Shown: positions 7,900 to 16,577 of the stretch, one piece after another
Layout: each line of letters starts with the position of its first letter
Position numbering within the stretch: position 1 is the first letter of the stretch
Assembly (NCBI RefSeq): GCF_007744075.1
Contig: NZ_CP036266.1
Span: 6,871,248 to 6,935,247, forward strand
Length of the DNA stretch: 64,000 nt
From: Gimesia chilikensis
GTDB lineage: Bacteria > Planctomycetota > Planctomycetia > Planctomycetales > Planctomycetaceae
Direction: 5' to 3'
Translations under genes and position numbers: made by a program
Notes under the pieces: model-generated
Told to the model about the DNA's origin: nothing
The model's database searches: none
Seen by the model: the letters and a program-made list of their open reading frames with translations, nothing else

Positions 7900-8421
7900 A
7901 TGAAACGTTTTGTGGTCAACCTGTTCGTGCTGCTGGTGCTGTCAGTCAATCTGCCAGGCTGCGGCTACACCGTCGGCAATTCGTATCAGCCCGACGTACA
8001 GACAGTGTATGTACCTATTTTTGAAAATCAGACTCTGCGTCGTGGATATGAGTACCAGTTAACCGAGGCCGTGCAGCGTAAGATTCAGTCACGAACTCCT
8101 TTCCGACTGGCCAAAGGCGTAGAAGCTGATACCCGGCTTACCGGGACCATCAGAAAAATCAATAAATCAGTATTGGGGACCACTCAGAATGACGATCCTC
8201 GTAATCTGAATCTGGAGTTTGTCGTGGATGTCACCTGGGAAGATATGCGAAGTGGCCAAATTCTGTCACAGCAGCAGGTTCCCATTACTGCCGATGTCGT
8301 CAACCTGGTTTCCCAGGCTTCGTTTGCACCGGAAGTCGGGCAATCCCTGGCGACAGCGACCCAGAGAGTCACCGATGAGCTGGCCAATCAAATTGTACAA
8401 CTTATGGAAGCCCCCTGGTAA
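7900..8421 (+). CDS. LptE-like LPS assembly lipoprotein
   Basis: The 173-residue protein has a short lipoprotein signal ending in LPGC (Cys21). The mature start CGYTVGNSYQPDVQTVYVPIF resembles LptE family proteins, where a CGY/CGF start is followed by VxVPxFxN. The VYVPIFENQTLRRGYEYQLTEAV segment (about 36-58), a LTGTIRKI strand (about 83-90) and the final ATQRVTDELANQIV helix (about 150-163) also fit. LptE plugs the LptD barrel and delivers lipopolysaccharide to the outer leaflet. In planctomycetes this family is one sign that the outer membrane is real; LptD itself is not in this window. The gene lies 45 bases after the BamD-like gene. Confidence 0.75.
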   Translation: MKRFVVNLFVLLVLSVNLPGCGYTVGNSYQPDVQTVYVPIFENQTLRRGYEYQLTEAVQRKIQSRTPFRLAKGVEADTRLTGTIRKINKSVLGTTQNDDPRNLNLEFVVDVTWEDMRSGQILSQQQVPITADVVNLVSQASFAPEVGQSLATATQRVTDELANQIVQLMEAPW

Positions 8422-8608
8422 TTTTGATTCACAAACACACATGGTCAGGATCTCTCTATCCTGATAAAATCCTATACCATTTCAGAAACCCAACAATTTA
8501 AACCATCCCCACCTTTCAGATGAACCTGTCTACTACACAAGTACGGATTGCGAAATCTCATCGGGCCTCAAGCCAGACCTGCAATTCAGGGAAGGATTTG
8601 GATATCAA

Positions 8609-9751
8609 ATGAAGTCAAAACCTGTCTTACACCAATGTGCTCTCATGTTATTCTCCTGGGCGATGCTGACACTACTTGTGACCGCGTCTCTCGAGGCGCA
8701 GACCGATCAGCGAAAACCACGCCCCGACCCGGCCGGCGCAGTAATGCAGGTCCAGGAACTCCCCAAAGCGCTGGAAAACATTCTGGAGAAATGGGAAAAG
8801 GAATCAGGAAAAATCAATAAACTGGAAGGCGAACATGTTCGCATCTGGTATGACGATGTTTTCTGTGTCGAAAAACGTTCCGAGGGAAAATTCTATTACG
8901 AGAAACCAGATAAAGGCCGGATCGATATTACCGGCATGAAAATTGGTAAGAATGCCAAGCCGGGTAAAGTGAATCCCAAAACAGGAAAACCCTTCATATT
9001 ACAACCTGGCGAAAATGAGAAATGGATCTGTGACGGACATCGGATTTTCAAAATTGATGAAGATGAAAAAGCGTACGAAGTCTTTCCGATCCCCCTGGAG
9101 CGTCGTGGTGCCAATATCATGGAAGGCCCCCTGCCATTCCTGTTCGGGATGCCTGCAAAAACTGCTAAGCAACGCTATTATTTAAAACTGATAGATAACT
9201 CACCACAACAAATTGTCATCGCTGTCAAACCACGTCGGCGGGCAGATGCGGCAAATTACCAGGAAGCCAAAGTCCTGTTGGATCCGAATACGTATCTGCC
9301 GCGAGCTGTGCAGTTAATTCACCCAGGCGGGAATCAGTCCACTGTTTACAGTTTCCAAAAAGTGGAAGCGAACAAAGCCAGAGGCATCATCGCTACAGTA
9401 TTCGGAAACAGTCCATTTACACCGGACCTGGAAGGCTATCAGCTCCAGGGTAAAGTGGTCGCTCAAGCCGATGGCGGTCAGGAGCTACAACCTGCTCCGC
9501 AGCAACAGATCGCTCCTATTCAGCATGCTACTTTTAAAGTACCAAATATGGTCGGACATGACTTTAAATCCGCCAGAAAAGTACTGGAAGATATGGGCCT
9601 GAAACCTCAGTTTCACCGAGGCGATCCTGCAGGACAACCCAAACTGATCTACCAGGTTTATCAGCAGGTTCCCGTACCAGGTTCTGCAGCTCAGAAGGGC
9701 CAGACGATTCATCTGAAACTCTACGTCGATCCGAGTAAAGCACAAAACTGA
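8609..9751 (+). CDS. TIGR03009-type secreted protein with C-terminal PASTA domain
   Basis: The 380-residue protein begins with a signal peptide (hydrophobic about 12-28, ending near SLEAQ). Residues about 60-270 match the planctomycete TIGR03009 type, a LolA-like beta-sheet fold. The region contains VRIWYDDVFCVEKRSEGKFYYEKPDKGRID, then WICDGHRIFKIDEDEKAYEV, then PLPFLFGM. Proteins of this fold usually bind lipids or lipoproteins, but the role here is unknown. The end (311-375) is a PASTA domain: VPNMVGHDFKSARKVLEDMGL, followed by QVPVPGSAAQKGQTIHLKLYV. PASTA domains bind peptidoglycan or beta-lactams, usually on Ser/Thr kinases, so this pairing on a secreted protein is unusual. It is followed by a strong bidirectional terminator. 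Confidence 0.75.
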   Translation: MKSKPVLHQCALMLFSWAMLTLLVTASLEAQTDQRKPRPDPAGAVMQVQELPKALENILEKWEKESGKINKLEGEHVRIWYDDVFCVEKRSEGKFYYEKPDKGRIDITGMKIGKNAKPGKVNPKTGKPFILQPGENEKWICDGHRIFKIDEDEKAYEVFPIPLERRGANIMEGPLPFLFGMPAKTAKQRYYLKLIDNSPQQIVIAVKPRRRADAANYQEAKVLLDPNTYLPRAVQLIHPGGNQSTVYSFQKVEANKARGIIATVFGNSPFTPDLEGYQLQGKVVAQADGGQELQPAPQQQIAPIQHATFKVPNMVGHDFKSARKVLEDMGLKPQFHRGDPAGQPKLIYQVYQQVPVPGSAAQKGQTIHLKLYVDPSKAQN

Positions 9752-9780
9752 GTCGGGTAAGAACAAGAAATAACTCATAG

Positions 9781-9813
9781 AAAAGCCCTGGGGAAACCAC
9801 CCCGGGGCTTTTT
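9781..9813. terminator. Bidirectional terminator between the TIGR03009 gene and smpB
   Basis: The hairpin AAAAGCCCTGGGG / CCCCGGGGCTTTTT (loop AAACCA, one G-T pair) sits between two convergent genes. It has A residues on one side and T residues on the other, so it can stop transcription from both. Confidence 0.9.
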
Positions 9814-10307
9814 CAGTTATTGCGGGCGCGCATCGCACGTTGAATATCCATGCGAGCGGAATCTTTCTTGAGCTTCTCTCGCTTGTCGTGCAGTTTACGC
9901 CCCTTGGCGATTCCCAGTTTCACCTTCACCAGGCCACGGGTGAAGTAGACGGTCAATGGAATCAGCGTCAGACTTGAGTTCTCGGACCGCTCAGCAAATT
10001 TGCGGATCTCGGCTTTCTTCATCAGCAGCTTCCGGGGACGCCGGGTCTGATGATTCATTGTGTTCGCCTGCGGGTAGAGGGCGATATCACAGTTAAAGAG
10101 CCAGACTTCTCCATCCTGCACGCGGGCAAACGCCTCTTCGATGGAGATCTTGTTCGCGCGGATGCTTTTGACCTCGCTCCCCGCCAGCATAATTCCGCAA
10201 TCGAGTGTATCCAGAATTTCGTAATTGTGGCGGGCCTTACGATTCTGGCAGACGGTACGTGAATTGGGATCTTCTTTCGAAGCTTTCTTCTTTCCCTTTT
10301 TACCCAT
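9813..10307 (-). CDS. smpB: SsrA-binding protein SmpB
   Basis: SmpB binds tmRNA and brings it to stalled ribosomes for trans-translation. The 164-residue protein has the expected length. Its OB-fold shows the family hallmarks NRKARHNYEILDTLDCGIML, then GSEVKSIRANKISIEEAFA (about 43-62). These are followed by VWLFNCDIALYPQAN (about 68-82) and HQTRRPRKLL (about 86-95). The C-terminal basic tail has GIAKGRKLHDKREKLKKDS. The N-terminus is Lys-rich. A CAGGAG site precedes the ATG by 8 bases. The tmRNA gene was not found in this window. The gene lies downstream of a minus-strand PH-domain membrane protein, with about 160 bases between. Confidence 0.95.
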   Translation of the reverse strand: MGKKGKKKASKEDPNSRTVCQNRKARHNYEILDTLDCGIMLAGSEVKSIRANKISIEEAFARVQDGEVWLFNCDIALYPQANTMNHQTRRPRKLLMKKAEIRKFAERSENSSLTLIPLTVYFTRGLVKVKLGIAKGRKLHDKREKLKKDSARMDIQRAMRARNN

Positions 10308-10465
10308 TACCAGAATCTCCTGAAGTCACCCGGATAATCGGGCGAACGATGCTATCTCTAAAGACGTACATATTAACCGAGAATGAACTGATTTCAATCA
10401 GCTTGAAATCACATGCGCGTCTGGTATCGACACGCAAACGTGTGATCTGGTTCACAGCAAATGAC

Positions 10466-11215
10466 TTAATTGCTGTCTGGTCGCAGCTGAACCTGCAGGG
10501 CCCCCAACATTCGGGTAATCTGCTTTTCCTTTTTAGAAATGAAGGGAACATTATCCAGCACAATGGCCCGTGGCTCATTCCGTGGATGTAGTACCAGTCG
10601 GCCGGAACGCAACAGGAGATACTCAAAGATATCGCTGATTTCCTTGTCAATCTTCAGGTTGGGAGCTGAAAATCGTTCGAGGTCACTCAGGAATCCATGG
10701 TGATGCAGCAGTTCATTACCACGAACTTCCCAATAGTCAAAGCGAACATAAATGCCCACACAGATAAAGATCAGCCCCAGAATCCCGGAGAACATCCAGT
10801 ACATCTGAGAATTGGCCCAGGGACGCAGACTTTTCAGGAAATTCGACAGTGCGGGGACAATTTCCGGGTTAAACCGCAGGATCATCCAGGCCCCCATAAA
10901 CAGAGCCACGCCGAGGAAGAACAGCGTCAACGACGTGGTGCGGGGAAAGTCGAACGCCAGTACCGTCAGGTTAAAGCCAAAGACGCCCAGAAAGATCAGG
11001 GCCATGACTTCAGCCGTATGTTCCGATTTACCGCCCACATACGCGGATTCTCCAGCGAATGTCATGAAAATCGCTGCTGCGATTGAGACGATCAGGGTTG
11101 GATAGAGAAACACAATCTTGGGGTAGGAAATCAGATAGATACGGTCGGGGACATCATCTTTGTGCTGCCCGGCTCCCGGTTTCAGTTCCTCACCCATCGT
11201 GGAATCATCGGCCAT
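10466..11215 (-). CDS. Membrane protein with bacterial PH domain
   Basis: The 249-residue protein has four hydrophobic segments: YPTLIVSIAAAIFMTFAG, AEVMALIFLGVFGFNLTVLAF, SLTLFFLGVALFMGAWMIL and MYWMFSGILGLIFICVGIYV. The C-terminal cytoplasmic part (about 165-245) resembles bacterial PH domains (bPH_2/DUF304). That part has a VRGNELLHHHGFLSDLERF strand pair and a final strand RLVLHPRNEPRAIVLDNV. The function of this family is poorly known; some members are linked to membrane stress. The ATG at 11215 is chosen because AAGGA lies 8 bases upstream; an ATG six codons earlier (11233) has no such site. It precedes smpB on the same strand. Confidence 0.65.
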   Translation of the reverse strand: MADDSTMGEELKPGAGQHKDDVPDRIYLISYPKIVFLYPTLIVSIAAAIFMTFAGESAYVGGKSEHTAEVMALIFLGVFGFNLTVLAFDFPRTTSLTLFFLGVALFMGAWMILRFNPEIVPALSNFLKSLRPWANSQMYWMFSGILGLIFICVGIYVRFDYWEVRGNELLHHHGFLSDLERFSAPNLKIDKEISDIFEYLLLRSGRLVLHPRNEPRAIVLDNVPFISKKEKQITRMLGALQVQLRPDSN

Positions 11216-11562
11216 GATCGAATTCCTTATCATTATTCACTGGTGCTGGAGTCTGACGCTGAAACGCAGACCCCGTTATTAATCGAATAGACTTCCTTGA
11301 GCACAACGCATTTTGAGCCGCCAGGGATCACTAAAACCTGCAAGCAGAACCCGATTCGAGCACTGTCTCGGTGGAAATGTGTAGTATCCCCGGCAATTCA
11401 GAACCGTTAGTGTTCCGCAATAGTAGACGTGCTGAATGCGGACTGCAAGGCTGTTTAGGGACTGATACTTAGGACCTGCCACCTTCTTTCCCGCCTGGCT
11501 GTGTTGTCGCTTGATGGACAAGAGCCACCGTGTTTGCCGATTATGCGTGCGACTGGCTCTAT

Positions 11563-11581
11563 TTTGTATAAAATATACAAA
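11563..11581. promoter_or_regulatory. Operator-like perfect inverted repeat
   Basis: TTTGTATA (11563-11570) and TATACAAA (11574-11581) form a perfect 8-bp inverted repeat with a 3-base AAA spacer. It is 75 bases upstream of the DUF1549/1553 start, in very AT-rich DNA. The size and symmetry fit a dimeric repressor or activator site. The regulator is unknown. Confidence 0.5.
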
Positions 11582-11611
11582 GAAAAATATATATAATATA
11601 TAAAAATCAAA

Positions 11612-11625
11612 AGTAAGGACTTACT
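11612..11625. promoter_or_regulatory. Second short inverted repeat near the DUF1549/1553 start
   Basis: AGTAAG (11612-11617) and CTTACT (11620-11625) form a perfect 6-bp inverted repeat with a GA spacer, 31 bases upstream of the start codon. It could be a second operator half-site or a small 5'-leader hairpin. Confidence 0.3.
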
Positions 11626-11656
11626 CACCTCCCGATTCCTTGGTACATATTAATGT

Positions 11657-14600
11657 ATGAAAATACGATTGCCTGAACCCGTTCGTATCGTTTCAGTTCT
11701 GGGATTTTTAACCCTGATCACTGTCTCTACGCCCACCTTAGAGGCGGCAGAGAAGGTTGACTACCTGAAACAGATCAAACCACTGCTGACCGAAAAGTGC
11801 TACTCCTGCCACAGTGCCCTCAAGCAGGAAGCTGAGCTACGCGTTGAAACTCGCGAGTTGATGCTCAATGGCGGTGACAGCGGCGCAGCCCTCGTTCCCG
11901 GCAAACCAGATGACAGCCTGCTGCTCTACCGGATCATGGCAGAGGGGGACGAACAGATGCCTCCGCCTGAGGAAGGTGCACGTCTCTCAGCCAAACAGAT
12001 CGAACTCATCAAAACCTGGATTGAGCAGGGAGCAGAGTCGCCGGCTGAAACGATACCCGGGCGACCGGAAGACCACTGGGCCTTCCAGCCTCCCGTCAAA
12101 GCCAAACTTCCTGCAGGAAATCATTCAAATCCGATTGATGCACTCCTGGGGGCAAAACAACAGTCACAGAACCTGACCCCGGTCGCTCCGGCTTCCAGGC
12201 GAATTTTACTCAGACGTGTCTATCTGGATCTGATCGGCCTGCCACCTTCCCCGGAAGAGATCGCTCAATTCGTAAACGACACCAATCCCAAAGCCTATGA
12301 AAAAGCCGTCGATCGCCTGTTGGCCAGTCCCCAATACGGAGAACGCTGGGGCAGACACTGGATGGATATCTGGCGTTATACAGACTGGTACGGTCTGGGA
12401 AAACAGTTACGTTACAGCCAGAAGCATATCTGGCACTGGCGGGACTGGATAATTGAATCGCTGAATAACGACAGCAGCTACGCAGAGATGGTGCAGGACA
12501 TGCTGGCGGCAGACGAACTCAAGCCGACTGATCACGATGCGCTGCGAGCCACCGGCTTCCTTGCACGGCACTATTACCTGTTTAACCGCACGACCTGGCT
12601 GGACAGCACCCTGGAACATACATCGAAAGCGTTTCTGGGACTCACCATGAACTGCGCCAAGTGTCATGATCACAAGTATGACCCTCTGACGCATCACGAC
12701 TATTACCAGATGCGGGCCATCTTCGAACCATATCAGGTCCGCCTGGATCCCGTTCCGGGTGTCACGGACCTGGAACAAGACGGGCTCCCGCGGATCTTCG
12801 ATGCACACAATGATGCCAAGACCTACGTGCATGTCCGGGGTAACGAAAAAGATCCTGACAAAAGCCAGGCCATGCCGCCTGCAACACCGGAGATTTTCAC
12901 GTTCCGAGAATATAAGCCTGCACCGGTCTCTCTCCCCGCAACCGCACATCATCCTGCCCTGCAGGAATTTGTTATCAAAGACCAGTTAAAAGCCGCTGAC
13001 GCGAAAATCGCTGCAGCACAGAGTAGTCATCAGAAAGCAGAGCAGCAACTGGCGGAACTGGAAAAGACAGCCCGGTCTCAGGTTGCTCAAACAAAAACGC
13101 CTGCTCCTTCCAAACCCTTTCTGATCGACGATTTCGCAAAAGCCAATACGGAACTCTGGGAACTCGGCCCCGGACAATGGGCCTATCAGGATGGAAAACT
13201 GATCCAGACAAAAACCGGCTATGGCCGCGCTTACCTGCGATCCAAGGCGAATCACCCCGAGGACTTCCAGGCTACATTCAAATTCAAAACTACAGGTGGT
13301 GATAAATGGCGGTCAGTTGGACTCGCATTCGATGTGAATGGAGATCGGGAAAAGTGGATCTACCTGAGTGCCGTCCAACCCGGTTCCAAACTGCAGGTCA
13401 GCTATAAAGAAGATGCAAAATCCATCTATCCCTCCGAGGGGCGCCACGCCTGTGAAGTCAGCTTGAATGAGAACTATGAAATGGAAATCAAAGTTCGCGA
13501 TCGGCTGGTCAACGTCTCCCTCAATGGCGAACATGCAATCGCTTATACTCTACCGCTGGCACGGGAAGCCGGAAAAATCGATCTGCTGGCATTCGATGCT
13601 GCCGCGGAATTCGATTCCGTTAAGATTATCCCCTTGCCAGCTGATGCAGAAATGATTCAAGGTAAACAACCAGCCAAACCGAGCCTGGAAGTCGCGCAGG
13701 CCAGGACCAGAACCTCAGCAGCAGCCCTGCAGTCGGCAAAACTGAATAAAGCCTCTCTGGAATCCGCATTCGCTGCGGACAAAGCCACATATTCTGATCT
13801 GCCCGAAGAGAAACAGACCGAACTGAAACGCGCTGCCGCCCTGGCGGCCCGTCAGTATGAGCTGGCTCAGGCAAAAGAGAAACTGGCCCAGCTTCAGGAA
13901 AAACGGCAAGCGACCACTAAAGCAGCGGATCAGAAAAAACTGGACAAAGAGATTCAGACCGCAGACAGCAAACTGCAGGCAGCCCGGAAAGCGATTGAGG
14001 AACCAGGTGAGAAATACACGCGGGTTCGTGCTTCGCTTAAAGCTCTGGAAGGGCCAGCTGAAACGGAAGCTTCCCGTTCACAGCCTTACCCCACAACCAG
14101 CACCGGCCGACGCACTGCCTTCGCCCGCTGGGTCACTGATCGCCAGAATCCACTGACCGCCCGCGTGGCCGTCAACCACATCTGGTTGAGGCACTTCGGT
14201 CAGCCATTGGTGGAAGATGTAACCGACTTCGGCCTGCGTTCCAAACAGCCACTGCACCAGGATCTGCTGGACTGGCTGGCAGTCGATTTCATGGAACACA
14301 ACTGGAGCATGAAACACCTGCATCGCCTGATGGTCACTTCACAGACTTATCAACTCAGCAGTTCAACCCGCGACGCCGATCCTCAGACACTCAAAGCCGA
14401 TTCAGCCAATGCGTATTATTGGCGTCGGAACACTGTCCGCATGGAATCGGAAGTCATCCGCGACAGCCTGCTCTCCCTGGCCGGAGAACTGGATCTGACG
14501 CTGGGTGGCCCCACCATCGATCCCGACAAAAATACAGACAGCAAACGCCGCAGCCTGTATTTCACCTACTCCCGTGACTCCCAGGAAAAATTCCTGAGTA

Positions 14601-14950
14601 TGTTTGATGCTGCTGACATCTTTGCCTGTTACCGTCGTCAGGAAAGCGTTGTTCCCCAGCAGGCACTGGCTCTGGCAAACAGTAAAGTTTCCCTGCAGAT
14701 GGCACGTAAAATCACTGCTCGATTACGGAAACAGGCTCCCGAAGCCAATGACGAGGAATTCGTCAAGCGAGCCTATGAACTGATTCTGTGTGTCGAACCG
14801 ACGGCCGAGGCCCAGTCACTCTGTCTGCAGGCTCTGGGTGAAATGCAATCCGTCCTCAAGACGTCCGGGCAGAAAGAACCGCTCTGGCGTTCCCGCGAGA
14901 ACCTGGTTCACGCCTTACTTAATCATAATGATTTCATCACCATTCGCTGA
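11657..14950 (+). CDS. PSCyt1-DUF1549-DUF1553 planctomycete protein with LamG/DUF1080-like insert
   Basis: The 1097-residue secreted protein belongs to the large planctomycete family that pairs with DUF1501 proteins. A signal peptide (about 1-31) is followed by a cytochrome-type domain with one heme motif CYSCH (Cys48, Cys51, His52) and a MPP motif near 107. The DUF1549 domain comes next (about 150-380), with RRVYLDLIGLPPSPEEI and GERWGRHWMDIWRYTDW. A Lys/Gln-rich coiled coil and a beta-rich insert at about 485-665 (FLIDDFAKANTELWELGPG onward) resemble LamG/DUF1080 sugar-binding folds. A second coiled coil leads to DUF1553 (about 820-1095), with AVNHIWLRHFGQPLVEDVTDFG. The biochemical role of the family is not settled; carbohydrate (sulfated glycan) breakdown is often suggested. 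The DUF1501 gene follows after 9 bases. Confidence 0.9.
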   Translation: MKIRLPEPVRIVSVLGFLTLITVSTPTLEAAEKVDYLKQIKPLLTEKCYSCHSALKQEAELRVETRELMLNGGDSGAALVPGKPDDSLLLYRIMAEGDEQMPPPEEGARLSAKQIELIKTWIEQGAESPAETIPGRPEDHWAFQPPVKAKLPAGNHSNPIDALLGAKQQSQNLTPVAPASRRILLRRVYLDLIGLPPSPEEIAQFVNDTNPKAYEKAVDRLLASPQYGERWGRHWMDIWRYTDWYGLGKQLRYSQKHIWHWRDWIIESLNNDSSYAEMVQDMLAADELKPTDHDALRATGFLARHYYLFNRTTWLDSTLEHTSKAFLGLTMNCAKCHDHKYDPLTHHDYYQMRAIFEPYQVRLDPVPGVTDLEQDGLPRIFDAHNDAKTYVHVRGNEKDPDKSQAMPPATPEIFTFREYKPAPVSLPATAHHPALQEFVIKDQLKAADAKIAAAQSSHQKAEQQLAELEKTARSQVAQTKTPAPSKPFLIDDFAKANTELWELGPGQWAYQDGKLIQTKTGYGRAYLRSKANHPEDFQATFKFKTTGGDKWRSVGLAFDVNGDREKWIYLSAVQPGSKLQVSYKEDAKSIYPSEGRHACEVSLNENYEMEIKVRDRLVNVSLNGEHAIAYTLPLAREAGKIDLLAFDAAAEFDSVKIIPLPADAEMIQGKQPAKPSLEVAQARTRTSAAALQSAKLNKASLESAFAADKATYSDLPEEKQTELKRAAALAARQYELAQAKEKLAQLQEKRQATTKAADQKKLDKEIQTADSKLQAARKAIEEPGEKYTRVRASLKALEGPAETEASRSQPYPTTSTGRRTAFARWVTDRQNPLTARVAVNHIWLRHFGQPLVEDVTDFGLRSKQPLHQDLLDWLAVDFMEHNWSMKHLHRLMVTSQTYQLSSSTRDADPQTLKADSANAYYWRRNTVRMESEVIRDSLLSLAGELDLTLGGPTIDPDKNTDSKRRSLYFTYSRDSQEKFLSMFDAADIFACYRRQESVVPQQALALANSKVSLQMARKITARLRKQAPEANDEEFVKRAYELILCVEPTAEAQSLCLQALGEMQSVLKTSGQKEPLWRSRENLVHALLNHNDFITIR

Positions 14951-14959
14951 AGGTGCCTC

Positions 14960-16417
14960 ATGAATCATCCATCATATACTGATCAGACACAAAGCCCGTT
15001 ACCCCGCCGTCATTTTATGGGCAGCCTGGGGTCCGGACTGGCCGGGATCTCTCTGGCTTCTCTGCTGCAGGAAGAGGCGCAGGCCTCCGGACATCATCCG
15101 CCGACCGGACAACCACACTTTCCTCCCAAAGCCAAAAGTGTGATCTGGCTGTTCATGCGGGGTGGCGTCAGTCATATGGAGAGCTTCGACCCCAAGCCGA
15201 TGCTCACCAAATACGAAGGGAAATCGATCAGTGAGACTCCCTGGAAAGACGTGCAGGACCCGGAAAAGCTGAAAAAAGTCCGAGTGGTTGTGGTCAATGA
15301 TGCCAATGGTCAGCAGCGTAATAAAATCTATCCGTTGCAGGTCGGTCATAAAAAGTATGGCGAAAGCGGCATCGAAGTCAGCGACTGGTTCCCCCATATC
15401 GGCGGCTGCGTCGATGACATTTCGATCGTGCGTTCAATGTGGACGACCGATGACAACCACGGTGCCCAGGTGCAGTTCCATTCCGGCCGTCACATGCTCG
15501 ATGGGCGTGTGCCTACCATTGGCGCCTGGGTCAATTATGGTCTCGGCACTCTGAACCAGAACCTGCCACAGTTTATTAATATGGGCCCGCGTTTCTTTGA
15601 CGTTCGCGACGGTCATTACCTGGGCCCCGCCTATGATTCCGTTCCTCTGAAAGTCGACCCGAAAAATCCACTCCCTTATGCCAAGCCGGAACTGGATCTT
15701 TCTCATCGGGAACAGCAGATTGAGTTTTCTCTGGTCAACCAGTTGAATCAACTGAGTGCCGAACAGTATCCGAACGATACTACGCTACAGGCACGCATGA
15801 AATCTTACGAGCTGGCGTTCCGCATGCAGACCGCCGTTCCGGAGGTGATTCGTTTCGATCAGGAAACCAAAGAGACCCAGGATCTCTATGGACTCAACAA
15901 CCCGGAGACCAAACCGTTTGGCATGCAACTGCTGGCAGCCCGTCGGTTCGTCGAGAAGGGAGTTCGGTTCATCCAGATCATGCACGGCCCTGGTGCCGCT
16001 GGTGCCTGGGATTCGCACTCCAACCTCCAGAAAAGCCATTCCAAACTGGCCAAACAGGTTGATCAGCCTGCTGCTGGTCTGCTGAAAGACCTCAAACGCC
16101 GCGGCCTGCTCAAAGATACGATCGTCGTCTTCGCCACCGAATTCGGACGGACCCCTGGGTCGCAGGGAAGTAATGGCCGTGATCACCATCCCTACGGATT
16201 CTCAATCTGGATGGCCGGCGGTGGACTGAAAGGGGGCGTTGCACACGGGGCAACCGATGAACTCGGCTTCCACGCCGTGGAAAAACCGCATTATGTGACC
16301 GACGTGCATGCCACACTGATGAAGCAGCTCGGCCTGAACGCCCGCCTGCTGGAAGTGCCCGGCCATAAGCGTATTGAAATGGATTTCGGTCACCCCATTG
16401 ATGAAATCATCGCATAA
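14960..16417 (+). CDS. DUF1501 protein with Tat signal (sulfatase-fold family)
   Basis: The 485-residue protein carries a twin-arginine type leader ([24 protein letters not shown] near 17-18), so it is exported folded. DUF1501 proteins have an alkaline-phosphatase/sulfatase-like fold. Seen here are [19 protein letters not shown] (about 63-81), the [16 protein letters not shown] segment (about 165-180), the [16 protein letters not shown] segment and the [20 protein letters not shown] motif near 395. These match the family's likely metal-site residues. It is translated from the same message as the DUF1549/1553 gene (9-base gap), and the two families nearly always occur together in planctomycetes. 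The substrate is unknown. Confidence 0.9.
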   Translation: MNHPSYTDQTQSPLPRRHFMGSLGSGLAGISLASLLQEEAQASGHHPPTGQPHFPPKAKSVIWLFMRGGVSHMESFDPKPMLTKYEGKSISETPWKDVQDPEKLKKVRVVVVNDANGQQRNKIYPLQVGHKKYGESGIEVSDWFPHIGGCVDDISIVRSMWTTDDNHGAQVQFHSGRHMLDGRVPTIGAWVNYGLGTLNQNLPQFINMGPRFFDVRDGHYLGPAYDSVPLKVDPKNPLPYAKPELDLSHREQQIEFSLVNQLNQLSAEQYPNDTTLQARMKSYELAFRMQTAVPEVIRFDQETKETQDLYGLNNPETKPFGMQLLAARRFVEKGVRFIQIMHGPGAAGAWDSHSNLQKSHSKLAKQVDQPAAGLLKDLKRRGLLKDTIVVFATEFGRTPGSQGSNGRDHHPYGFSIWMAGGGLKGGVAHGATDELGFHAVEKPHYVTDVHATLMKQLGLNARLLEVPGHKRIEMDFGHPIDEIIA

Positions 16418-16507
16418 ACCAGCACCTCCATCACCAGCCGAGCCGCTTTTCAAGGGATTCATCGGGCATCTTTTCTACTGACCGGTCGAATCCGCTCAAG
16501 GAACCGG

Positions 16508-16541
16508 TATAATAAGACCGTGCGATTCAGAATCGTACGGT
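16508..16541 (+). promoter_or_regulatory. Candidate -10 box and leader hairpin upstream of the SASA esterase gene
   Basis: A consensus TATAAT occurs at 16508-16513. Four bases later an 11-bp inverted repeat (16517-16527 with 16531-16541, one G-T pair, CAG loop) begins close to where transcription would start. No good -35 element is present at 17 bases. The hairpin is followed by only a few T residues, so it could be a 5' stabilising hairpin or a weak terminator for the DUF1501 transcript. Confidence 0.4.
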
Positions 16542-16577
16542 TTCCTTATTTACCAGGTTGCTGCGAAAGGGTTTCCC

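Larger units (their letters stand above)
11216..11656. other. Intergenic regulatory region of divergent genes
   Basis: This 440-base region separates the minus-strand PH-domain gene from the plus-strand DUF1549/1553 gene. I see no gene in it; an 80-codon minus frame at 11279-11521 has no support. Between about 11556 and 11611 the sequence is almost pure A and T, in contrast to the surrounding ~50% GC DNA. It contains two perfect inverted repeats, listed separately. It probably carries the promoter and operator of the downstream pair. Confidence 0.6.

Noticed and set aside
8445-8464. Hairpin TCAGGAT / ATCCTGA after the LptE-like gene
   Set aside because: Stem of 7 bp but no T-run after it, so it is not a supported terminator.
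11279-11521. 80-codon minus-strand frame in the intergenic region
   Set aside because: No site, no hydrophobic or conserved pattern; the region reads as regulatory DNA.
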